Position numbers and translations under genes: made by a program. Shown piece by piece: positions 28,288 through 36,921 of a stretch of DNA of 64,000 bases. The stretch's first letter is position 1. Every line of letters starts with the position of its first letter. The notes beneath the pieces were generated by a model. That model did no database searches, had not been told where the DNA came from, and was given only the letters and a program-made list of their open reading frames with translations. This stretch comes from Arthrobacter sp. YN (GTDB lineage: Bacteria; Actinomycetota; Actinomycetes; Actinomycetales; Micrococcaceae): NCBI RefSeq assembly GCF_002224285.1, contig NZ_CP022436.1:1302001-1366000 (forward strand). Direction: 5' to 3'.

Positions 28288-31200
28288 AGGGTGGCTCCTT
28301 CGACGGCTGCCGGGATGAGGTTAGTAGGGGTGTCGATCCAAGCAGTGTCGACACGGAGATATTGGTTGGGGGAAGTCTGGACCGAGACGCCGTCGAGCAG
28401 CGGCCCCCGGCTCGCGCCGACCTGCGGCAGGATCACCCATACCGCCTGGCCGCGGCCGGTGGCCAGGTCGCTCCAGTGCCGGAGGATGTCCGTGTGTCCG
28501 TAGCGGGCCAAGGGGGAGGCCTCGACGATGACGACCGGCCGGGGTTCCGGTCCGGTATCTGCGGCGGCCGCGCTTATGGCAGCCTCGACCACCGGGACGG
28601 CCCGCTTCACTGCTGCGGCCACACCGCGGGTGGCCCGGTCGTTCTCCGGCTGTGCGTCGGCACGAACCAGCGCTTCCCAGGACGGAAACCCTGCCCCAGG
28701 CTCAAGGACTTCAACTCGTCCAGCAGAAGCGCGGTGACATCGATCCGCTGGGCGTGATACTCCGTTTCCAGCTGCACGGCCAAGGTGTCGCAAAGGTCGG
28801 CTCGGGCTCCCAAAGCCAGGAAAGATCGCTGGCTGATGCTTTCGCGGAGCCTTGACTCAGGGCTGACTTCGCTGGCAAACAGGCTGCCGGCGTGAGTTCC
28901 CGTGGCCAGGCGTGAGGAACTGCCCTGGGTCGGCTCCGCGATGGTGGGGGTGCCGTAGGTCCCGGATGCGTGGTCATGGACGAGGTCCAGGCCGGCCTCG
29001 CGGAGCAGTTCGGCGAGGCGTCCCGACGTCGGAAGAGCTGGTACGGCGGGGAAGCGGACGCGGACACGGTCAACGATTTCGCGGGGTGAGAGACGCTGCG
29101 GTCCTGCCACACCGCGCAGTGCGAGCCCCAGCGCCTCGATCTGGGACAGGTCCCTGTGGTGCAGTTCGCCGCTGCCGGACGCTGCGGCTTGGCGGGACAA
29201 CCCGGCGGCCAGACGCGCCAACCGGACCCGGTCGCGCAGTAGCGCGTCCCCAATGCCTGCGGCATCGAGGAGCGCGGACAGCCGCTGGTGGACGCGTTCG
29301 GCAGGTACTATGGCAGGCTGCGCTGTCGACTCGGCGAGCAGTGAGTCGGCTTCGCGACCCAGCCGTTCTGCCGCATCCAGCAGTGGGGTCTCACGAGCGA
29401 TCAGCACTACGTTGCCGTCCCGGCGGCGCAGCTCCAGTGGTTCGTCGTTGGAGTCCGCGCGCTTGAGGGCGCGCTGGCGGTCCACGACGATCCGCAGCAG
29501 TCCCCGGGCGATGCGTTCATTCTCGCCAGTGCGCTCGGACTCGACCGTGGTCTGGGCCAGCACTTCTCTAGTAAGTTCGTCGATGGTGGCGGCCCCACCG
29601 AGCGCATTCAGTCGCTGGTTCACCACTGCGGAAAGGTGGCGCAGGAAGCCCAGCACCTGTTTGTCCTCGGCCCAGGCAGTCTGGAGTTTCCCAACGAGTT
29701 GGTTGGCGCCGGCGGCGGTGACGGGGTTCGGCAGATGCGCGCCCAGTTGTGCCTGGGTCGCAAATGCGTCGACCGCGCCGTACGTGCCTAGGATCAGGCC
29801 GGCGGCCGCGCGGGACTGGACGGCTTTCCGTGTGCCGGCGGCCTCGACGAGCCGTTCGGCGAGGGCAAGGACTGAGGGGAGCAGGGCAGAGCCCGGTGTT
29901 CCGTGCTTCGCCTTTTCGCCGAATTTCTCCCGCCACGCCAGAGCCCGAGTGGAAACCTCGCGTTTGGTGGCATGGGCGACCCCCCGCAGCGCGTTTAGCC
30001 GGACCGGATCAACCGCCGTAAGTTCCCCGACGGTGCTGACGCCAAGCGGTTCCAGAGCGGAGAGGGCGCGAGCAGACAGTCCGGACTGCTCCAGCGGGGT
30101 AGCCGGCGTTGCTGCGGCTGCGAGTTCGTCCGAGTTTTCCGGGGCGGTGGTGGCGTCGGTCGGGAACGCGGCCCGCCAGTTCTCCAGCATCTCCGCAGCG
30201 GTGTCATAGCGTTGCTTGGCGTCCCGGGCCAGCGCCGTGCGGAAGAACGAGACGAGGCGTGGGGCAACGGCCCGGTCGAAGTCGTGGGCCTCGATGCTGG
30301 CCTCGTCCGGCACAGAGGCTGGGTTGGCCAGCGGATCACCGTAGAACGGCGTGTGGCCGGTTGCCATTTCGAACAGCACGACCGCGGCCGCGTATCGTTC
30401 CGCGGCGGAATCAAAACGGCTCCGGAGACCGCCGAGGAACGGATCCAAATATGGAGGGGTCCCGGCAGCAATGTCCGACGCAGCAGCCCGAGACAGGGAG
30501 AAGTCGAAGAGCACGAGGTGTTTGCCACTGCGCTCCGCACGAACGCCCAAGTTGCCCGGCTTGATATCACGGTGATCAACACCATCCTTGTCCAGCTGTA
30601 CCAGTGCCTCCAGTAGGTCCCGACCCAGCCTTTCCAACAGGTCCAGCGAAAGGCGTTTACGCTCGCGCAGCAGTTCGCTGAGCGTTTGATCACCGGCGCT
30701 CTCCAACAACAGCGCCGAGCGGTCGCCCAAGGGAAGGGGCCCGTCGAGGATTTTGACCAGGCGTGGGCCGGAGAGCGCACGCAGCACCGCGGCTTCTTCG
30801 TGGAGCCGCTGTGCCGCCTTGGCGTCCACCGCGACCTTCAAGACCCGCTGCGCGCCGTCGTCGTCCGAGTCTTTGACCAGCAGCCCGACAGCGGTCGAAC
30901 CGCGCCCGAGCCGGCGTACGACACTAAACCGTCCGTCAGCCAAAACTGTGCCTGGAGCGGCGTCGACGGCGTCGATGTCCTCGCTTGCCGCTGCGGAAGG
31001 TGCGGCGGAATCGAACAATGCGTCCATGAACTTATTGACGCCGTCGAACCGTTCGCCGGGCGCGGGCCTGGTGGCACCCAGCACGGCTTCGCGAATGCTC
31101 GGCGAGATGGAGGGCAGCTCAAGGGAGAGGTCCAGGCCGCGCTGGTTCCGCAGCCGCTCTGCGAGGACCAGCGAGGAATCAGCGGGACGTTGCGCCGCGA

Positions 31201-32527
31201 GGATGAAGTAGGCCAGGGCGCCAAGGGAAAAGACGTCCACGCGGATACGATCTGCTGATTCCGGCTGCCAGCGTCCCTCGGGGGCTTCAAAGGCTTCGGT
31301 CAGCCATGCGTCTGCCTGATTGGGGTCCGGCCTGCGGTCCAGCAGCGAAGTGACGCCGTCGGCGGCATGTCCGGTGAGGACCTGTCCTGATGCCAAACCG
31401 GCGCTTTGCCAGTCGCCGATAAGGACCTTGGGCTGTCCGTGAACTGTCTTGACCCAGACGGCCTTGGGACTCAGGCCACGGTGGACCACCTGGTTGCGGT
31501 GCGCGTAGTCGAGGGCTTCAGCCAGCTGACGGATGATGGACAAGCGCTGGTCGAGGGGCAGCCCGTTAGGCTGCCCGCCGAGCCAGAGGTCCAGCCGTTG
31601 CATGCCATCGGAATAGTCGTAAACCAATCCGACACCGAGTTCGGAATCGACCAGATCGCGCGGCCTCAACAGGCCGTCGTGTGAGAGGCGACTCATGAGC
31701 CGGAACTCGTGTTCGGCGATCTTGTAGTTGCGGCTGGCTACGGACTGCGATGTTCCCGGCGGCGTGACCTGGAAACGGATACGGACTGTTTCCTGCTTGG
31801 AGACCTTGTGGTAGCCGCTCCAGTCCTGCCAGCCCGGGCCCTCGTCGAGGGCTCCATCCTCGATAATCCACGACCCGGCCTCGCGTTCGCGGCGCTGGAC
31901 CAGGCCAATGCGGGCCATGAGGTCTACGAGGATCGCTTCCTGGTTCTGACCGATGGCGGCATTGGCACGCGGTTCCTGGCCGATCAGGTTGCTGATGCCG
32001 GAAAGATGGCTGGCAGCTTCTGTTTCATCGAGCCCGTAGAGACCGAGCGCCGAGGAAGCCGGGAGTTCGCTGACAAACCTTGGGTGGTGAAGGAAGACCG
32101 CCTGATTTACGAAGGGGATGACGCTTCGCTCGTCCTCAATCCGGATACCCTTTTCGCGCGCCCATTCACGGAGTGCTTCCTTGAGCTTCGAGGCCAGGTA
32201 CTGGGCCTTGCGCCGCGCCAGCAGCAGCGGCGACGGTTCCGCACGTCTTCCGTCACGGAGCCACTGCGTGTCATTGCCGGTCAGCTTGCCGGAATAGTAC
32301 TTGAGCTCCAGCAAGTGCAGACCGCCACGGCCGAGTAACAGAGCGTCGACTTCATGCCATCCGCCGCGGCCGTCCCGGAACTCAAAGTTGCTCCATACCC
32401 GGTAGGGACTCTGCGCCGGGATCTTCCCCTTGAGGTAGGCGAGGCCCTCGATCTCATGCGGGAACTGAGAATCGCTTACTTCGATCCAGCGGTCTTGCTC
32501 CACCCGGTTCCCCCACGCGACGTGCAC
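28284..32527 (-). pseudogene. pglW: BREX type 2 kinase PglW, frame-broken near C-terminus
   Basis: About 1414 residues when joined. An N-terminal NERD nuclease-related domain (GGWHEVDALLLGRGGLHLLELKYY, residues 54-80) is followed by two kinase-like domains. The first is degenerate (HRGLS in place of HRD near 350, GDW in place of DFG). The second keeps HRDIKPGN near 652 and DFS near 677. The C-terminus breaks at 28686-28691 (AAACCC on the plus strand): the long frame runs on to 28607, while the true tail (FPSWEALVRADAQ to IPAAVEGATL, ending 28284) lies one base off. Adding one base restores it. GTG start at 32527. PglW is specific to type 2 BREX. Confidence 0.85.
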
Positions 32528-32632
32528 ACACTTCTCTTGGACATTACCGGTCTACATTACCAACGTTTTCGAGGCGTGATTCGGCATCGACGCGCGCTGT
32601 GCAAAGGGCGTTTGGCGGCAGAAGGCTTGCAG

Positions 32633-32953
32633 CTACAGTTTGTCGATCCAGGTGTCCTCTTCGCGATTGTCCCAGGCTGATCCGGATGCAGGCTCAGTCT
32701 TTCGGCCCCACGCGTCGATCCGAGAAAGGATCTGACGTACGTCGCGAGAGTACAGCTCACGAATGTTCGTGATCCTTCTGACGACGCAGGACTGGATGAC
32801 TTCCTGCCGCGTACTCATGTCGGTGATTCCAGCGATATCGAATGCATCGCGAATCGACGCGATCTGCACAGGAGATATGGGTGTGTCTGTGATGACTGGA
32901 GCTGCGATTACCGGCTCGGGGAGGTCGAAGAGTCCTGGTTTGTCTTGTGTCAT
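32633..32953 (-). CDS. Small third gene of the McrBC operon
   Basis: About 106 residues from the ATG at 32953, with AAGGA upstream; the open frame continues inside mcrC. Residues 25-85 are helical (VQIASIRDAFDIAGI, RQEVIQSCVVRRITNIREL), and the C-terminus ends in a conserved-looking DNREEDTWIDKL, which I recall at the ends of other small actinobacterial proteins. Same direction as mcrBC and, 105 bases on, pglW, so it sits exactly between the two defence operons. Function unknown; it may be a regulator or specificity partner. Confidence 0.6.
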   Translation of the reverse strand: MTQDKPGLFDLPEPVIAAPVITDTPISPVQIASIRDAFDIAGITDMSTRQEVIQSCVVRRITNIRELYSRDVRQILSRIDAWGRKTEPASGSAWDNREEDTWIDKL

Positions 32954-32993
32954 GCTGGGAAAGGTCCTTGGCGTAGCTGGAACTAGGCAGAGA

Positions 32994-34223
32994 TCATTGT
33001 ATTCGAGGCCTATCAAGATTCCTTGATCCGTCTCGAGTAGCTCGCTTTGGGGCGCTGACACCTTGCAGATCCTCAAGCGCAATGGTCTGGAGCTGGCCCA
33101 GAACGTCCTTGGGCGGTTTCTGGAGTTCAATATGTCGGACCTTGATGGAGACGTCGGTGTGCCTGACGACGTGAGTTCTCACGCTGCTGGGCCCGTGAGC
33201 ATAGATCAGGGTTGCGCTACTCAACTGTGTCGCCGTGGCGTATGCGAGAAGCTGGTACAGGTCAGCGTTCTTTCCGGGCCCGTCGTCACGTTTGTACTTA
33301 ACGTCTCCGACAAACTTCCAGGCTGCATTGACGCGAATACCCAAATCAGGGTTCAAGCTCACGGTGTTCCCCTCATCAAGCTTGAGTGACTTTGACCATG
33401 AGTCGGGAAATTCATGCTCGGAGAGTCCCGAGTAGTGCCGTAGGCACGCGCGCACAAACGATTCGAAGACCCGGGGGAGTTTGAGCGTGAAACCCATGAC
33501 CGGAACGCCACCCGTATCGATGTTTGGCAACTTGTTTTCAAGGATGATACGAGCCAATTCGAGTACCGGCCGGTAGTGCTCGTTTCTTCTTGTCCAAGGT
33601 AATTTGGTGAGCGTAGCCAACGCGTCTGGGAGCGGTGCGAAGTCTCTGAACTGCAGCCAGACGCTGTGCAGTTCAAGGGCCAGCGAGGGATTCGAACTGG
33701 TAGTGGCCCTCAGCAGCTTGAGTGTCTCGCGAATGATCTGGTTCTCGACGATGTCATCGTCATGCACCTGATAGGTGACCGCAATTGGAATGGGCTGTTG
33801 ACGAGTCGCTTGGGTTGGCCACCGAACCCGGCCCTTCACGTAGCGAAGGTCGCTTACTGTGGAACGGTAGGACCGGAGTAGGCCTCGTGCGGTCACCGTG
33901 CGGCAAGCTCTAACAAATAGACCAATGACTCCGTCAACCAGGTTGTCGACACTGGAAATGGATGACCAAGCGTCGTCCCAGTGATAGGGATCGGCCGTGA
34001 ATGCTGTCATGAACAAAACTCGATCGATGGGTATCTTCGGCCTCACAACAATGGATATGCCGCCAACAGACACAGTCCCGACCACGCTGCCCGGTGTCAC
34101 TTGCACGTGGTCTCCAGTACCGCAGGATTTGAAACTGGCGGAGAAGGAGTCTTCCAGTACTCGGCGCTGGGCAGTGGTCACCGAAAGGGGGCCGGACTGG
34201 TCCCATTCAGTCAGTGTCAGCAT
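32994..34223 (-). CDS. mcrC: Type IV restriction nuclease subunit McrC
   Basis: 409 residues. The C-terminal PD-(D/E)XK nuclease core is visible: NPDLGIRVNAAWKFVGDVKYKR near residues 290-310, supplying the acidic residues and Lys. Upstream is the McrC N-terminal beta region (GSVVGTVSVGGISIVVRPKIP). Start at 34223 overlaps mcrB by 17 bases. McrC associates with the McrB ring and cuts DNA carrying modified cytosine. Confidence 0.85.
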   Translation of the reverse strand: MLTLTEWDQSGPLSVTTAQRRVLEDSFSASFKSCGTGDHVQVTPGSVVGTVSVGGISIVVRPKIPIDRVLFMTAFTADPYHWDDAWSSISSVDNLVDGVIGLFVRACRTVTARGLLRSYRSTVSDLRYVKGRVRWPTQATRQQPIPIAVTYQVHDDDIVENQIIRETLKLLRATTSSNPSLALELHSVWLQFRDFAPLPDALATLTKLPWTRRNEHYRPVLELARIILENKLPNIDTGGVPVMGFTLKLPRVFESFVRACLRHYSGLSEHEFPDSWSKSLKLDEGNTVSLNPDLGIRVNAAWKFVGDVKYKRDDGPGKNADLYQLLAYATATQLSSATLIYAHGPSSVRTHVVRHTDVSIKVRHIELQKPPKDVLGQLQTIALEDLQGVSAPKRATRDGSRNLDRPRIQ

Positions 34224-36606
34224 CGGCGGTGGGTTCGTATATTGCGGTTTTGAGCTCGTCGAAATTGAAGCGATCTAGAACGTCTGCTCGGTTGTAGAAA
34301 ATTTCCCGAAGAGTTGGCAAGACAGAGTTGTCCCAAGCTCGACGAGCCCACACTTCGTTCATGTCTTTACCCATGAAATGGCTTGGACCAATCATCTGGT
34401 CGGCATCAATGATCCTGCGATTGGCTTCGTCGAGAAGGTTAACCAGCCAGAGAATCTCAGGTGCGTTCTGCTCGAGAAACCGCCGCAGCACGCCATCCAC
34501 CGGCGTGCTGTCTGGATGTAGGTCCCGGACGTAAAAGCGACGACGGAGCGCGGTGTCCAACGAAGTAATCGACCGGTCTGCGGTGTTCATGGTACCTATG
34601 ACCAGCAAATTCGGAGGAAGACTGAACTCTCCACCGTAGTTGAGCGTGACCGCTTGGTCTCGATACTCCAGCAGATAGTACAGCTCTCCGAAGACGGCAG
34701 GGATGTTTGCCCGGTTGATTTCATCGATAATGACTACAAATGTTTTTTCAGGTTCCTCGGCCGCTTTGAGGGCAGCTTTCATGAAAGGGCCTTCAGTCAG
34801 CTTGAAGGTTGATGGGTTTTTCGCATTTGGGCGGAGGCCCTGAATGAAGTCTTCGTAGCTCGTTCCGGGATGGAACTGTGTCAGCAATACGTGGTCCTCA
34901 TTCTCGGCGAGGAAGGTTGCAATTGCTCGTGCCACATAGGTCTTCCCCGTCCCTGGTGGGCCTTGGAGAATAAGCTGCCTCTTGTGCCGTAGGAGGTCAA
35001 TGGTTTCTTCAAGCCATTCGAGGCCGGTATTGTCAAAGTGCAGGGCGTCGGCGAGATCTTCCAGCGTTGCCGCGGCCGAGGGGCTCGTGGCGTTGCTCGA
35101 CGAGTGCACCGAGGCAGATTGAGGCGGAATCGCTTCGCCTTTTCCTGTTCGCCAGTTCTTGAAGGCTGCGTTGTCCTCGACGGACCAGTCGTCAAAGCCA
35201 TCATTGGTGGCCAGCGTCCAGGCCAAGACTTGTGCATCGAGACGGTCACGTAGGGGAACGCCGCGGGCCTTCATCGCATTCATGATCAGATCGAGTCGTT
35301 CAAGAAAAAGAACGTACTTTTCGCCGGCCGTCGCTGACTCTTGTGGCTTGTTTCCATCTGTTAGACGTACGGTAAGATCCGCCGCTGTGTGACGCCAGGG
35401 AGGCATCTCCTCGACTCCGTGACTCATCAGCAAGGCCGTGGCTAGGCTGAGTCGTGCACCATCTCCGGCCAGCTGGCCTTCGCGGGGAACGAATTCCAGG
35501 AATCGGTCGATGGACTCCGGTCCCGGATCACGGGTCAACTCACCTAGGGCGCTAACTGCCCTCGATTCATTCTTGGAAACCCACTTGAGAAAGTCATCAG
35601 CAGCCCGGTAATCGACGAGGAGGCTGGGGGAGAGAACCTTCCTCAGAAGCTCCACCACGTTTTCTCCAGCGGAGATAGCGTCGAGAACCTGGTTTGTCGT
35701 CTTCGCCAGTGTGACCTTCCAGTCGCGCTCTCGCCGGTCGAGATCCTTCAACTGCTTAACCTTGAGCGCCCAATCTATGTAAAGCTCGAGCTTGTCGTTC
35801 CCGCCTTTCCAGACTTCACGGTAGGGAGTGCGATAAAGATTAACCCCGTGCCGGTCCCCGTAGGAAACGTTGGGTTTCAAGATCCTTACGATTTCTTCGA
35901 CACTCGAGTGGTCGCCTGACCGGGCCGGGAAGCTCGAACGAACCAACTTACGGTCTTCCCGGCTGACCATAGCGGGCGCTTCGTCAGGGAACAATAGATG
36001 CTCTAAGGCGTACCGTTGGGACCAAACGGTCTGATCGTCAATGGATTGAACGCTGTCCTTGAAAGAAGTCAAGTCCATGAGAGCGGCGCGACGAGCGTCA
36101 ATGCTCATGTTCTTGAAATGTTCGAAAATGCGGATTAGGTAGCCGAACATCTTCCAACGATAATTGTTGAATCCTTGGCCGGGTCGCGCAGCGCCACCCA
36201 TCAGCGCGTGGGCAAGATCAGCTGGAATGCGAGTGGTTCCTTCCTCACGGAACGCGATAACCGCGTTCACTTGGTCCCGCTTTGTCTCGCCTTTAATCGA
36301 CTCTGTAGAGATGATGAGAAAGTGAACGTACAAAAGCTCGGCCGCTACTTGTACGGCGTCTGAACTGACATCTTCGAGTTGAGATTTGAGCTTATTTACA
36401 AATTTGCCGTCCCCGATGTTCGGCTGTTCGACGAAAGCTGAGACTAGTTCCGCTGCAGCTAACCCGCCGTCTACAGATTGGCCAGTGAATAAGCTGTTGT
36501 TGCCGATCAAGCATTCGTCACGCCACTGTGATGCTGCAGCGTACATACCATCTGCTGATGGCAGGACGATACGGGTTACTGCACTCGGTGATTGAAGGAC
36601 ATTCAT
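34207..36606 (-). CDS. mcrB: Type IV restriction GTPase/AAA subunit McrB
   Basis: 799 residues from the ATG at 36606. The AAA_5 core carries LILQGPPGTGKTYVARAIA (Walker A near 550), VVIIDEINRANIPAVFGELY (Walker B near 627) and the McrB sensor GTMNTADRSITSLDTALRRRF near 677, a clear family mark. The 500-residue N-terminal region is not the E. coli DNA-binding domain and would set the recognised modification. Forms an operon with mcrC and the small gene at 32633. Confidence 0.85.
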   Translation of the reverse strand: MNVLQSPSAVTRIVLPSADGMYAAASQWRDECLIGNNSLFTGQSVDGGLAAAELVSAFVEQPNIGDGKFVNKLKSQLEDVSSDAVQVAAELLYVHFLIISTESIKGETKRDQVNAVIAFREEGTTRIPADLAHALMGGAARPGQGFNNYRWKMFGYLIRIFEHFKNMSIDARRAALMDLTSFKDSVQSIDDQTVWSQRYALEHLLFPDEAPAMVSREDRKLVRSSFPARSGDHSSVEEIVRILKPNVSYGDRHGVNLYRTPYREVWKGGNDKLELYIDWALKVKQLKDLDRRERDWKVTLAKTTNQVLDAISAGENVVELLRKVLSPSLLVDYRAADDFLKWVSKNESRAVSALGELTRDPGPESIDRFLEFVPREGQLAGDGARLSLATALLMSHGVEEMPPWRHTAADLTVRLTDGNKPQESATAGEKYVLFLERLDLIMNAMKARGVPLRDRLDAQVLAWTLATNDGFDDWSVEDNAAFKNWRTGKGEAIPPQSASVHSSSNATSPSAAATLEDLADALHFDNTGLEWLEETIDLLRHKRQLILQGPPGTGKTYVARAIATFLAENEDHVLLTQFHPGTSYEDFIQGLRPNAKNPSTFKLTEGPFMKAALKAAEEPEKTFVVIIDEINRANIPAVFGELYYLLEYRDQAVTLNYGGEFSLPPNLLVIGTMNTADRSITSLDTALRRRFYVRDLHPDSTPVDGVLRRFLEQNAPEILWLVNLLDEANRRIIDADQMIGPSHFMGKDMNEVWARRAWDNSVLPTLREIFYNRADVLDRFNFDELKTAIYEPTADADTD

Positions 36607-36690
36607 GGTTGTATCTTGGCATCTCCATTGCGGCGGACCGCGTTCGGCACGGTGAGACCGGGTCAATGGGGGGACGCACGGGGAAGATTT

Positions 36691-36708
36691 CTCCCGAGTA
36701 CCCGGGAG
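36691..36708. promoter_or_regulatory. Palindrome between mcrB and helicase gene
   Basis: CTCCCGAGTACCCGGGAG is an 18-bp near-perfect palindrome (one mismatched pair) in the 315-bp gap (36607-36921) between the divergent mcrB and HelD-like genes, 85 bases before mcrB. It may be an operator shared by both; no clear -10/-35 boxes could be assigned. The rest of the gap shows nothing else. Confidence 0.35.
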
Positions 36709-36921
36709 GTCGCGTCGGAGCGGATCTCGCCGTCGCCGGGGGTTATGCGGCGCAAACGGCGTGGACTGACCTCCTGGCGGCACCTCGTCACAATCGCCGA
36801 AGCCCAGGAACCACTGATCGAAGAACGACACAATATGCCTGTCTACGTAAATTGTCGCGGAGGACAGTTACATTAAGTGGAATCAGATGGCAGGCCATGG
36901 GGGCCTGTGTAAGGGGCGAAT

